Shown here piece after piece: positions 1-6,124 of a DNA stretch of 7,943 nucleotides (position 1 is its first letter; each line of letters opens with the position of its first letter). A program made the position numbers and the translations under genes. The notes beneath the pieces are model-generated. The model was given only the letters and a program-made list of their open reading frames with translations, was not told the origin of the DNA and did no database searches. The stretch is taken from assembly GCA_025774615.1 (NCBI GenBank), contig JALGVQ010000133.1:1-7943 (forward strand), in the 5' to 3' direction. This DNA comes from a bacterium (GTDB taxonomy: Bacteria; Blakebacterota; Blakebacteria; Blakebacterales; Blakebacteraceae).

Positions 1-1049
1 TAACCGTTCCTCTGCATGCGTCTGGCGCGGCGACAGGGGAAGAACGGAACGCCTATATTCAATCATCAGAAGAGTGGCTACGGGCTCTACCTGGAGTTAT
101 CAGCGTCGGGTCGACATCGATAACGCCGTTCAGCGGACGTCGATCATTGAGCCGTGTTGCACGGGCTGATCGAAATCCCCGGACTCTTGATGATTTTATC
201 CTCAGCGACTACCGGACCATCACTCCGGGCTTGTTCAGAACTCTGGACATTCCAATTCTCGCAGGTCATTCCTTTCCTTCTCCGGCGAGCCTTACCATTG
301 AGGATGGTATTCCTCTTCCAATCATCGTCAGCGAGAGTCTGGCTGATCACTTGTGGCCGGAATCAGATCCTCTCGGGCAAGAGGTGATCTGGCAAAATGT
401 ACAGGGCCCACGGTATACCGTAATCGGTGTTGTCGGTGATATACGTGATATACAGCCCGCAGCCGATCCTCCGCCCATGCTGTATCTTCCTTACTCTTCT
501 GAACCATTGCCATCAATGACATACATCATTCGGGTGGCTGATGATGAGACAGGGATGATCCCTGTGATTCGTGAACACCTCCGTCGAATGGACCCGGATC
601 TTGTAATCCCCGAAATACTACCACTCACTCAGCATTTTGCCCGGGCGTATGCAGTTCCGAATTTCATGCTCAGGCTCTTCACGGTGTTCGCTGTACTGGC
701 CCTCGTGATGGCGGCCATGGGGCTCTATGCCCTCATCGTCTTTCAGGTCAATCAGAGAGTACGCGAAATCGGCATCCGGATCGCACTGGGAGCTGGTACT
801 GCGAGGATCCTGCGTCTGATCATGCAGCGGACTATAGTCAGGGTGTTCATCGGCCTCGTTGCAGGTACCGGATGCGCCATGGTAATGGCTCATCTACTTG
901 GAAACCTGTTGTATGAAACCGAAACAATAGAGCCGGGTGCGTATATCCTTGTTTATCTGGTTTTAGGGACGACCGCTCTTCTGGCAACCCTCATACCAGC
1001 ACTCCGGGCGTTGAGAACAGACCCGCGATCTGCTTTGCAGGTGGAATAG
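1..1049 (+). CDS. ADOP/MacB-type ABC transporter permease, C-terminal part (5' end outside window)
   Basis: The frame is open from the left edge to the TAG stop, giving 348 visible residues, so the gene starts upstream of the window. A TTG at 147 could look like a start, but the same frame continues upstream with family-like sequence (ALPGVISVGSTSITPFSG), so it is internal. The visible part is the end of the second half of a duplicated permease. First comes the extracytoplasmic MacB-type core, with TPGLFRTLDIPILAG, the ESLADHLWPESDPLGQEV stretch and the YTVIGVVGDIRD strand. Then comes the FtsX domain with about three membrane helices (near 'LFTVFAVLALVMAAMGLYAL', the segment after 'IMQRTIVRVF', and 'YILVYLVLGTTALLATLIPAL') and the cytoplasmic REIGIRIALGAG coupling loop. 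It ends in the canonical tail DPRSALQVE. The role is an inner-membrane permease of unknown substrate that would need an ATPase encoded elsewhere. It is convergent with the serine hydrolase and is not part of that operon. Confidence 0.9.
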   Translation, partial: TVPLHASGAATGEERNAYIQSSEEWLRALPGVISVGSTSITPFSGRRSLSRVARADRNPRTLDDFILSDYRTITPGLFRTLDIPILAGHSFPSPASLTIEDGIPLPIIVSESLADHLWPESDPLGQEVIWQNVQGPRYTVIGVVGDIRDIQPAADPPPMLYLPYSSEPLPSMTYIIRVADDETGMIPVIREHLRRMDPDLVIPEILPLTQHFARAYAVPNFMLRLFTVFAVLALVMAAMGLYALIVFQVNQRVREIGIRIALGAGTARILRLIMQRTIVRVFIGLVAGTGCAMVMAHLLGNLLYETETIEPGAYILVYLVLGTTALLATLIPALRALRTDPRSALQVE

Positions 1050-1116
1050 GGTCGCGCAACCTGTCCAGTCTGGTCAGCGGTATTATCTCCGAGGGCAACT
1101 GCAGTCAGGATCTCTT
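1050..1116. other. Convergent intergenic gap
   Basis: These 67 bases separate two genes that end towards each other. The only symmetry seen is a short CCAG-T-CTGG (1065-1073) with no following T run on either strand. I see no convincing terminator, promoter or small gene here. Confidence 0.6.
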
Positions 1117-2919
1117 TCAGAATGGAATGATGCGAGGCAGATGGACTATCTCGCATACAGCCAGACTGGTCACGCGGCCTTCACTATCGAATACAAATGA
1201 GAGAGATTTGTTTTCAATCGTCGACATCACCCAGACTCCGGCTTCATTTGATTCCAGCAGCAGGGTGTCACTGCTGGAAAGGCCCTGCAGGATCAAGGAA
1301 CCCTCCTGATACGTGATCGCTATCACCCCCTGGTTGCCAGGGAGAGGATATCTACCCAGCAGCGGTTGCAGCGAGTCGGGTACGGTCGGCACGGTATCTG
1401 GTACAGTGACATCTTTCTGCAGCAGTGTCGTCTGCCGGAGCAGCATCTCTTTCACAGATCCAGATGGACTGAATGCGAAAGAAACAGCGACCAGGTCAGT
1501 GAGTGTAAAAGTCCACCATCCTGCCTCATCCGGTTCCTTCAGTTCGAATGTCATCTGACCTGGAATATCCACAGCAAGTTTGCTTCCCCGGGTCAGTACA
1601 GTAAATTCAGCCTCTTCGAAGGCGCCGAAATCAGCTCTATAACTCCCGATGTATGATTGATATCTGTCAGCAACAGAAACTGATGGAGACGCTTCCGTGG
1701 GCATGACGAACAGATCATGGAGCACCGATTCCAGTCCGAGGTAGGCGGTCTGCCCCCGTGACTGGCTGAAAAACAGCACCATCAGGTCCAGGTCCGGCCA
1801 GGCCCAGGCCAGGGTCCCGTCAGATCCACCATACCCGATCACCTGCGGCATGGAATGATCCCCTCCCTCACGATCGAGGTAGAGCAGGGTCATCTGGCCG
1901 TGATAGACGTCGAGGTCCGGGAATCCTGTTGGATAGCTGGATTCAGTACCCGGAGTGGTCATTCGTGACACGGGAGTGAGCATTCTTCGAACAGCGCTCG
2001 GAGAGAGCAATCGCTCACCTGCTATATCCCCTTCATCCAGCAGCATCCCAAGGAACCGGGCATAGTCTTGAGGAGTGCTGTACACACCCTGTGAGCCCCA
2101 TGGAAAGGGGTAAAGAGGATTATCACCCGATTGCCAGAACTTCTGCATGGTACCTCGGTTACCTCCGTAGAGGCTTGCGATCCGTTCCTGTGAAATCAGG
2201 GATTCCGAGTTCTCGGAGAAAAATCCGGTATCACTCATTCCGAGGGGGGCAAAGAGTCTCGTCTCCAGAAACTTTTCCAGGGTAGTTCCTGAGACGACTT
2301 CGATGATTGCACCCAGAACATCTACACCCGCGTCACTGTACCAGAACCGGCTTCCTGGTATGCTTTCGGGCCCTTCTTCTCCGATGGCATTCGCCATCTC
2401 CTGCAGATCGTCAAACTGACCGAAGCCGGTGAGGATGGTCATGGGTAAACCGCTCCGGTGGGTCAGAAGTTGTTCGATGGTGATGTTCGCGGCATTGCCG
2501 TCCCTGAAACCGGGCAGGTACTCGGCCGCACGGTTGGAAAGTCGGATCATTCCTTCCTCGAGAAGGATCTGTATTCCGGCACTGATCAACGGTTTTGTCA
2601 TCGACCTGATATTGAAGACCGTGTTGCACTCCATGGGCATATTCTCTTCACGATCCATCCAGCCAAAGGAGTGGTGGAAGATGGAGTGCCGGTTACTGAT
2701 AACGAGCACTTCAGCTCCAACGATCTGGCCGCTGTCTACATAGCGTTGCAGCTCTGCGGCAAGGGAATCCAGAGTGGCGGACTGAATTCCAAGGGTCTCG
2801 GAAGATGCAGTGGGATGGGGGGCATTCTGTGCCAGGCAGACAGGAAGGGGGGGAACGATCAGAAATGTGAACACTAATAATAGAAAACAACCGTACCGGG
2901 ATGACTGGTGGGATTCCAT
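1117..2919 (-). CDS. Exported SxxK serine hydrolase (beta-lactamase/EstB-like family) with C-terminal beta domains
   Basis: The product is 600 residues. Residues 1-30 look like a Sec signal peptide: a short polar start, a hydrophobic core FLLLVFTFLIV, and probable cleavage after VCLA, giving a periplasmic or secreted enzyme. The penicillin-binding-protein/class C beta-lactamase fold covers about 45-405. The nucleophile motif is S106-M-T-K109. The second motif is Y194-S-D196, with D in place of the usual N. The third motif region is G362-Y-G-G365, where many relatives have HGG or WGG. The stretch PWGSQGVYSTPQDYARF (about 273-289) is typical of the family. Two repeats of about 80-90 residues follow, each opening with a G-x-Y motif (SYIGSYR near 422, PLLGRYPL near 519), resembling the lipocalin-like C-terminal domains of such hydrolases. 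The family includes esterases, D-aminopeptidases and carboxypeptidases, so the substrate is unknown and resistance activity should not be assumed. The ATG at 2919 has AGGAG 9 bases upstream. The gene begins 4 bases after the permease stop, so the two are probably co-translated. Confidence 0.9.
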   Translation of the reverse strand: MESHQSSRYGCFLLLVFTFLIVPPLPVCLAQNAPHPTASSETLGIQSATLDSLAAELQRYVDSGQIVGAEVLVISNRHSIFHHSFGWMDREENMPMECNTVFNIRSMTKPLISAGIQILLEEGMIRLSNRAAEYLPGFRDGNAANITIEQLLTHRSGLPMTILTGFGQFDDLQEMANAIGEEGPESIPGSRFWYSDAGVDVLGAIIEVVSGTTLEKFLETRLFAPLGMSDTGFFSENSESLISQERIASLYGGNRGTMQKFWQSGDNPLYPFPWGSQGVYSTPQDYARFLGMLLDEGDIAGERLLSPSAVRRMLTPVSRMTTPGTESSYPTGFPDLDVYHGQMTLLYLDREGGDHSMPQVIGYGGSDGTLAWAWPDLDLMVLFFSQSRGQTAYLGLESVLHDLFVMPTEASPSVSVADRYQSYIGSYRADFGAFEEAEFTVLTRGSKLAVDIPGQMTFELKEPDEAGWWTFTLTDLVAVSFAFSPSGSVKEMLLRQTTLLQKDVTVPDTVPTVPDSLQPLLGRYPLPGNQGVIAITYQEGSLILQGLSSSDTLLLESNEAGVWVMSTIENKSLSFVFDSEGRVTSLAVCEIVHLPRIIPF

Positions 2920-2923
2920 AGTT

Positions 2924-5164
2924 CTACTCTCCTGATGTCAACGGATCGAGCCTGGCCGCTCTGAGAGCAGGCAGAAATGTAGCGATCGTCGCGACCATGA
3001 ATAACAGGATCGTGACACTCGCCAGGGTGACGGGATCGGTGGAAGCTACACCATAGAGCTGGCTCATGAGCAGGCGAGACAGACCGAGAGAACCGAGCAG
3101 GCCCACCACTATACCTGCTGTGGCCAGAACAAGACCATTCTTGAGAACCATCGAAGTGAGTTGCAGGCCGGTTGCGCCAAAGGCCAGCCGTACTCCGAGT
3201 TCGGCAGTACGCTCATTGACCATCTGTGACGTCACTCCATAGATACCGAGTGAGGCCAGCATGATCGCCAGACCGGCGAACATGACCAGGATGAACGTGG
3301 TGGTCTTCCTGTCACCGATCGATTCGGCGATCATCTCCTTCATTAACCCGAATCCGGAGACCGGCTGATCTCCTTCGGGGAAGTATCCTTCGATGCCGAA
3401 GCCGGCGGTCGACCACCTTCCTCCGAAGGGGAGCACGTTGGTGGTGCTGGCGGCCTCCACGCCAGGCAAAGCTTCGAGATGAGGGAGGAGTTCATGGTAG
3501 AAAGCCTGTTGCGATCCACTGTCGGGATATTTCACTTCGGGGAGGGAAATGTTGGCAGTGAGGATATTCTCGCTTTCGAATCCCGGATCGACCTTCTGCA
3601 GTCCGGCCATCGTCTGTATCAGCAGGCCCGCTCCGGTCAGCAGGGCCAGGGAGATCGCGAACTCTCCTGCCACCAGCACCTTTCTCAGTGATCTGCCGCT
3701 ACGGTCGGTGTGGGAACGATTCCCGCTTACTCGCAGGGTGCTCTGAATATCAGTTCTGGAAATCTGGAGGGCCGGGATCAGGCCGAACAGGACCCCGACC
3801 AGAAGTGAAACCATCAGGGTGTAAAGCAGTACGGGTAGATCGATAGTGATCCCCGCGCTGTCGAATCCGGGGGGACCGAGCGCGACCACCGCGCGTATCC
3901 CCAGCCCGGCCAGCATCAATCCCAGCAGACCCCCGGTGCCTGACAGGACGACGCTCTCGGTAAGCAATTGCTGAAGAATCTGTCTCCGACTGGCTCCGAG
4001 AGCTCCCCGGATGGCGATCTCCTTACGTCGACCGATCGCTCGTGCCAACAGAAGGTTGGCGACGTTGGCACAGGTGATGAGTAGAATAAGGCCGACCGCT
4101 CCGGCCAGAATGAAGAGAGAGGTCCGGTATTCCTGCTTGGCCCGTTCGTCAAGCGAAGTGACCTTCAGCGTCCAGTCTTCAGGGAAGTTGTCAGATAACG
4201 TTTCCTTGAGACCCTCCGCCATGGCGACCAGTTCCTCATGAACCGTCTCGATCGACACTCCTTCTTCGACCCGTGCTATCTGGTATAGCCATTCACTCAG
4301 GTATCCCTGGCTGTCGACCTGCTCGGCGGTGAGGGCCAATGGAGTCCATATTTCCCGTTCCGGTTGGATGATATCCTCGAATCCGGCTGGCATCAGTCCA
4401 ACGATGGTGTACGTATCGCTGTTGAGTTGCAGTTCCCTGTTGATGACATCAGGGACTCCACCCAGCCGGCGTTTCCAGAATCCGTCACTGATGATCACGA
4501 CCTGGTTGTTACCTGGTGTCTCCTCATCAGGTGTGAAGTACCGTCCCTCGGCCAGTGTGAGTCCGAAGGTCTCCAGATAACCACTGGTCACCCGGCTGGC
4601 TGTGATCCGCGCAGGTATTCCTTCGCCGGTGTGGTTGACTGCCCAGCTGGCCGAGATCCCGGTCTGTTCGAAATACGATATGTTGTCACGATAATTCCGG
4701 AATCCCTCGATCGAGACAGGAGCCAGCATCTGCTTTGAGGGGTAGTGATGGTTAATGGTCACCAGGCGATCGGGAGCCGGGTAGGGCAGGGGACGGAGCA
4801 GCATGGTATTGACAATGCTGAAGATTACTGTTGTTACACCGATCCCCAGGGCAAGGGTTCCAGATGTGGATAGAATTAATCCAGGTTTCTTCAACAGCAT
4901 TCGAACAGCATGGCGGCTGTCTTGCACGAGGGAGTCCAGGACAGCTCCGATCCTCTTCTGGCGGACCTTTTCCGCTACCTGTTCGACACCGCCGAATTCA
5001 AGCAGAGCCTCACGACGCGCCTCTTTCTCATTCATACCCTGCCTGATTTTGATGTCAATAACCAGGTTCAGGTAGCTCTGGAGTTCGTCATCCAGGTTCT
5101 GGTCCAGTTCACGTTTCCTGAACAAGGTGCAGAACAGACTTTTGGCGGGTTTATAGCCAGGCAT
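2924..5164 (-). CDS. ADOP-type ABC transporter permease lacking most of its second extracytoplasmic domain
   Basis: The product is 746 residues. Residues 15-80 form the cytoplasmic permease prefix domain typical of ADOP proteins (RELDQNLDDELQSYL, GMNEKEARREALLEFGGVEQV). Helix 1 is about 96-120. The first MacB-type extracytoplasmic domain spans about 121-347. The first FtsX block has helices near 348-372, 399-425 and 443-466, with the coupling loop RRKEIAIRGALGASRRQ between the first two. The second half begins with a helix near 493-515 and continues with helices near 621-643, 672-696 and 709-733. Between 515 and 621 only about 105 residues remain; the sibling permease at 6125 has about 238 in the same place. 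Aligning flanking motifs puts the loss at P601 (D599-Q-P-V), removing about 135 residues in frame. The tail DPLTSGE also departs from the usual DPxxALRxE. All eight helices remain, so a membrane protein could still fold, but function without the domain is uncertain. The ATG at 5164 has GAGGAG 7 bases upstream. No ATPase domain or Walker A motif is present. It is probably co-transcribed with the hydrolase. Confidence 0.92.
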   Translation of the reverse strand: MPGYKPAKSLFCTLFRKRELDQNLDDELQSYLNLVIDIKIRQGMNEKEARREALLEFGGVEQVAEKVRQKRIGAVLDSLVQDSRHAVRMLLKKPGLILSTSGTLALGIGVTTVIFSIVNTMLLRPLPYPAPDRLVTINHHYPSKQMLAPVSIEGFRNYRDNISYFEQTGISASWAVNHTGEGIPARITASRVTSGYLETFGLTLAEGRYFTPDEETPGNNQVVIISDGFWKRRLGGVPDVINRELQLNSDTYTIVGLMPAGFEDIIQPEREIWTPLALTAEQVDSQGYLSEWLYQIARVEEGVSIETVHEELVAMAEGLKETLSDNFPEDWTLKVTSLDERAKQEYRTSLFILAGAVGLILLITCANVANLLLARAIGRRKEIAIRGALGASRRQILQQLLTESVVLSGTGGLLGLMLAGLGIRAVVALGPPGFDSAGITIDLPVLLYTLMVSLLVGVLFGLIPALQISRTDIQSTLRVSGNRSHTDRSGRSLRKVLVAGEFAISLALLTGAGLLIQTMAGLQKVDPGFESENILTANISLPEVKYPDSGSQQAFYHELLPHLEALPGVEAASTTNVLPFGGRWSTAGFGIEGYFPEGDQPVSGFGLMKEMIAESIGDRKTTTFILVMFAGLAIMLASLGIYGVTSQMVNERTAELGVRLAFGATGLQLTSMVLKNGLVLATAGIVVGLLGSLGLSRLLMSQLYGVASTDPVTLASVTILLFMVATIATFLPALRAARLDPLTSGE
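2929..2933 (-). promoter_or_regulatory. Ribosome binding site of the serine hydrolase, inside the upstream coding region
   Basis: AGGAG on the minus strand lies 9 bases before the ATG at 2919. It falls within the final codons (ACA TCA GGA GAG TAG) of the preceding permease, so ribosomes finishing the permease terminate right on the start region of the hydrolase. This fixes the hydrolase start. Confidence 0.75.
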
Positions 5165-5171
5165 GACTGAT

Positions 5172-5177
5172 CTCCTC
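5172..5177 (-). promoter_or_regulatory. Ribosome binding site of the middle permease
   Basis: GAGGAG on the minus strand is 7 bases before the ATG at 5164. It confirms that start for the full-length N-terminal prefix domain. Confidence 0.75.
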
Positions 5178-5209
5178 AGTCTGTTTCCAGGACGTTTGTC
5201 ACAGCACCG

Positions 5210-5237
5210 ACCATACGAGCCCGGTTGTGTCGTTCAA
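5210..5237 (-). promoter_or_regulatory. Weak candidate promoter in the gap before the middle permease
   Basis: Within the 117-base gap (5165-5281) the minus strand carries TTGAAC (5237-5232), a 16-base spacer and TATGGT (5215-5210). Each hexamer matches the sigma-70 consensus at 4 of 6 positions. It could give the permease and hydrolase their own transcript, but matches this weak arise by chance. The same gap has an 8-base direct repeat, GGAAACAG on the minus strand (5252-5245 and 5188-5181), of unknown meaning. No terminator is visible, so readthrough from the regulator genes is equally possible. Confidence 0.22.
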
Positions 5238-5281
5238 CGGACAACTGTTTCCGTCCTGCTGACATCAACTGGTGGTGTGAT

Positions 5282-5719
5282 TCAGACTTCTCGCATGGTC
5301 CAGGCAAGGATGGATGCCGGAAGAGAATGAGCGAAGTACAGGAGAGAAGACGCCAGGAGAACATCGATGAACACGAGATCTGTGAAATCAAGGAAAAGGA
5401 CCTGGGCGAATAGAACAGCCAGACAGATGACGGCAAAAATACCGTATGCGTACCTGAGGGCGACGAAGACGTTCTGGAGTTCGCGTTCATCCATGGAGTC
5501 AGGTCTGCTGTGCACGAGCTTCCACAATCCGGTCCGGACCTGGACGATGACAAAGCTGATGGCAACCATTGAAATGAACAGCACCAGACTTAACAGGCGA
5601 AAAAGGTCATCCACCTCAAGCCGGGGAAGTGCGTTCCAGAAGATGAGCAGAAGAAACAGACTGCAGTAGTTTACGATTACCCAGCTCCGCCGCTGTGATC
5701 TTGACTCTCTAATTGTCAT
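5282..5719 (-). CDS. Small four-helix membrane protein partnered with the XRE regulator
   Basis: The product is 145 residues and I cannot name its family with certainty. Hydrophobic segments lie near residues 13-30, 41-61, 89-110 and 115-133, with basic residues at the N-terminus (RESRSQRR). A charged loop between helices 2 and 3 contains SMDERELQNVF (about 75-85). Small membrane proteins of this size, with a DERE-type loop, are often encoded beside short XRE regulators, and this matches that pattern. It would act in the inner membrane, perhaps controlling or sensing for the regulator, but that is inference. The reading frame extends upstream to an ATG at 5761. I prefer the ATG at 5719 because it has GGGAG 8 bases upstream and begins 1 base after the regulator's TGA stop, the usual geometry of translational coupling. 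Confidence 0.8.
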   Translation of the reverse strand: MTIRESRSQRRSWVIVNYCSLFLLLIFWNALPRLEVDDLFRLLSLVLFISMVAISFVIVQVRTGLWKLVHSRPDSMDERELQNVFVALRYAYGIFAVICLAVLFAQVLFLDFTDLVFIDVLLASSLLYFAHSLPASILAWTMREV

Positions 5720-5720
5720 T

Positions 5721-5981
5721 TCAGACACTCCCGGCATTTTTCGACCCGTACAGTTCTTCACTCAGGGGCTTTAATGGATTCGGCGAAAAGATGACTTCGA
5801 TAGGTAATCCGAAACACTCACTGATCCTGAAAGCCAGATCCAGGCTGGGGTTGTACTCCCCCCGTTCCAGATACCCGACGGTTTGATAGTTCACGTTGAT
5901 CTTTTCGGCCAGTTCGTTGCGTGAAAAGCCTCGCTCCTCCCGCAGAACGGCTATTCTGTTGTAGATTTTTCGAGGTTTCAT
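5721..5981 (-). CDS. XRE-family helix-turn-helix transcriptional regulator
   Basis: The product is 86 residues from the chosen ATG. The N-terminus MKPRKIYNRIAVLREERGFS leads into a Cro/C1-type DNA-binding domain. The HTH is SRNELAEKI, a turn NVN, then the recognition helix YQTVGYLERG, followed by the family-typical EYNPSLDLAFRISECFGLPIEVIF. A short tail, NPLKPLSEELYGSKNAGSV, follows with no sensor domain. Short XRE proteins of this kind are DNA-binding repressors or switches, often acting with a membrane partner, here the next gene. A longer version starting at the ATG at 5999 would add MLYIYN. I chose 5981 because relatives usually begin about here and because the extra residues would be encoded by the palindromic operator. 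Neither ATG has a Shine-Dalgarno site, so a leaderless or near-leaderless transcript is possible. It probably represses its own operon. Confidence 0.88.
   Translation of the reverse strand: MKPRKIYNRIAVLREERGFSRNELAEKINVNYQTVGYLERGEYNPSLDLAFRISECFGLPIEVIFSPNPLKPLSEELYGSKNAGSV
5728..5732 (-). promoter_or_regulatory. Ribosome binding site deciding the membrane-protein start
   Basis: GGGAG on the minus strand lies 8 bases before the ATG at 5719, inside the last codons of the regulator gene. It favours the 145-residue product over the 159-residue one starting at 5761. Confidence 0.6.
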
Positions 5982-5999
5982 GTTGTATATGTACAACAT
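5980..5999. promoter_or_regulatory. Palindromic probable operator of the XRE regulator
   Basis: ATGTTGTATATGTACAACAT consists of two perfect 8-base inverted arms (5980-5987 and 5992-5999) around a 4-base centre. Its size and symmetry suit a dimeric XRE protein, and it lies at the 5' edge of that protein's own gene, covering the ATG at 5999 and reaching that at 5981. Binding here would block transcription start, which suggests autoregulation. Occupancy by this regulator is inferred. Confidence 0.6.
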
Positions 6000-6016
6000 T
6001 GAGTACTACATGTCAA
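5988..6016 (-). promoter_or_regulatory. Candidate promoter of the regulator operon
   Basis: A perfect -35 hexamer TTGACA (6016-6011) is followed by a 17-base spacer and TACATA (5993-5988), a poor 3 of 6 match to the -10 consensus. Initiation 6-7 bases downstream would fall at about 5981, on the preferred start codon, giving a leaderless mRNA. The -10 lies inside the palindrome, as expected for a repressor-controlled promoter. A competing reading uses a perfect TATAAT at 6024-6019 with a weak -35 (ATTATA, 6047-6042), which would give a leader of about 13 bases before the ATG at 5999. Confidence 0.45.
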
Positions 6017-6020
6017 GTAT

Positions 6021-6035
6021 TATATATGATATATA
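6021..6035. repeat. AT-only inverted repeat upstream of the regulator promoter
   Basis: TATATAT-G-ATATATA is a perfect inverted repeat with 7-base arms and a single central base, in a stretch (about 6017-6060) made almost entirely of A and T. It may be a second protein-binding site, an easily melted or curved promoter region, or simple low-complexity sequence. It overlaps the TATAAT hexamer at 6024-6019 (minus strand). Confidence 0.4.
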
Positions 6036-6066
6036 GCACTATATAATATTGTTATCTATCGAAAAT

Positions 6067-6104
6067 GTGGATTCGAATGCCAATCGCCCGCGGCTATAAT
6101 CCAC
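6067..6104 (-). terminator. Weak candidate transcription terminator after the right-hand permease
   Basis: On the minus strand, GTGGATT (6104-6098) pairs with AATCCAC (6073-6067) across 24 bases that contain a small GCC-GCG-GGC hairpin. ATTTTC follows. It lies 21 bases beyond the TAG stop of the permease at 6125, the right place for a terminator. The T run is short and the loop is large, so the call is tentative. Confidence 0.3.
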
Positions 6105-6124
6105 CCTCTCTCCGTGATGCTCCA

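Noticed and set aside
147-1049. A complete plus-strand gene starting at the TTG at 147
   Set aside because: The same frame is open to the left edge and the upstream codons encode family-like permease sequence, so the gene is truncated by the window and TTG 147 is internal.
2458-2877. A 139-residue plus-strand reading frame opposite the hydrolase
   Set aside because: It is antisense to a gene with clear catalytic motifs and shows no recognisable domain.
2836-2919. Lipoprotein signal in the hydrolase (LPVC at residues 25-28)
   Set aside because: The residue before the cysteine is valine rather than G/A/S, so the lipobox is poor; ordinary Sec cleavage after VCLA is more likely.
5231-5239. Small palindrome CGTT-C-AACG in the gap before the middle permease
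   Set aside because: Four-base arms are too short to support an operator or terminator call.
5176-5565. A 129-residue minus-strand reading frame overlapping the membrane protein and the gap
   Set aside because: It lies in another frame of the four-helix protein gene, is rich in serine without domain structure, and has no convincing start context.
5720-5761. ATG at 5761 as the membrane-protein start
   Set aside because: It would overlap the regulator by about 40 bases, and the added residues (MKNCTGRKMPGVSE) are just the regulator's 3' end in another frame; the ATG at 5719 has a proper ribosome binding site.
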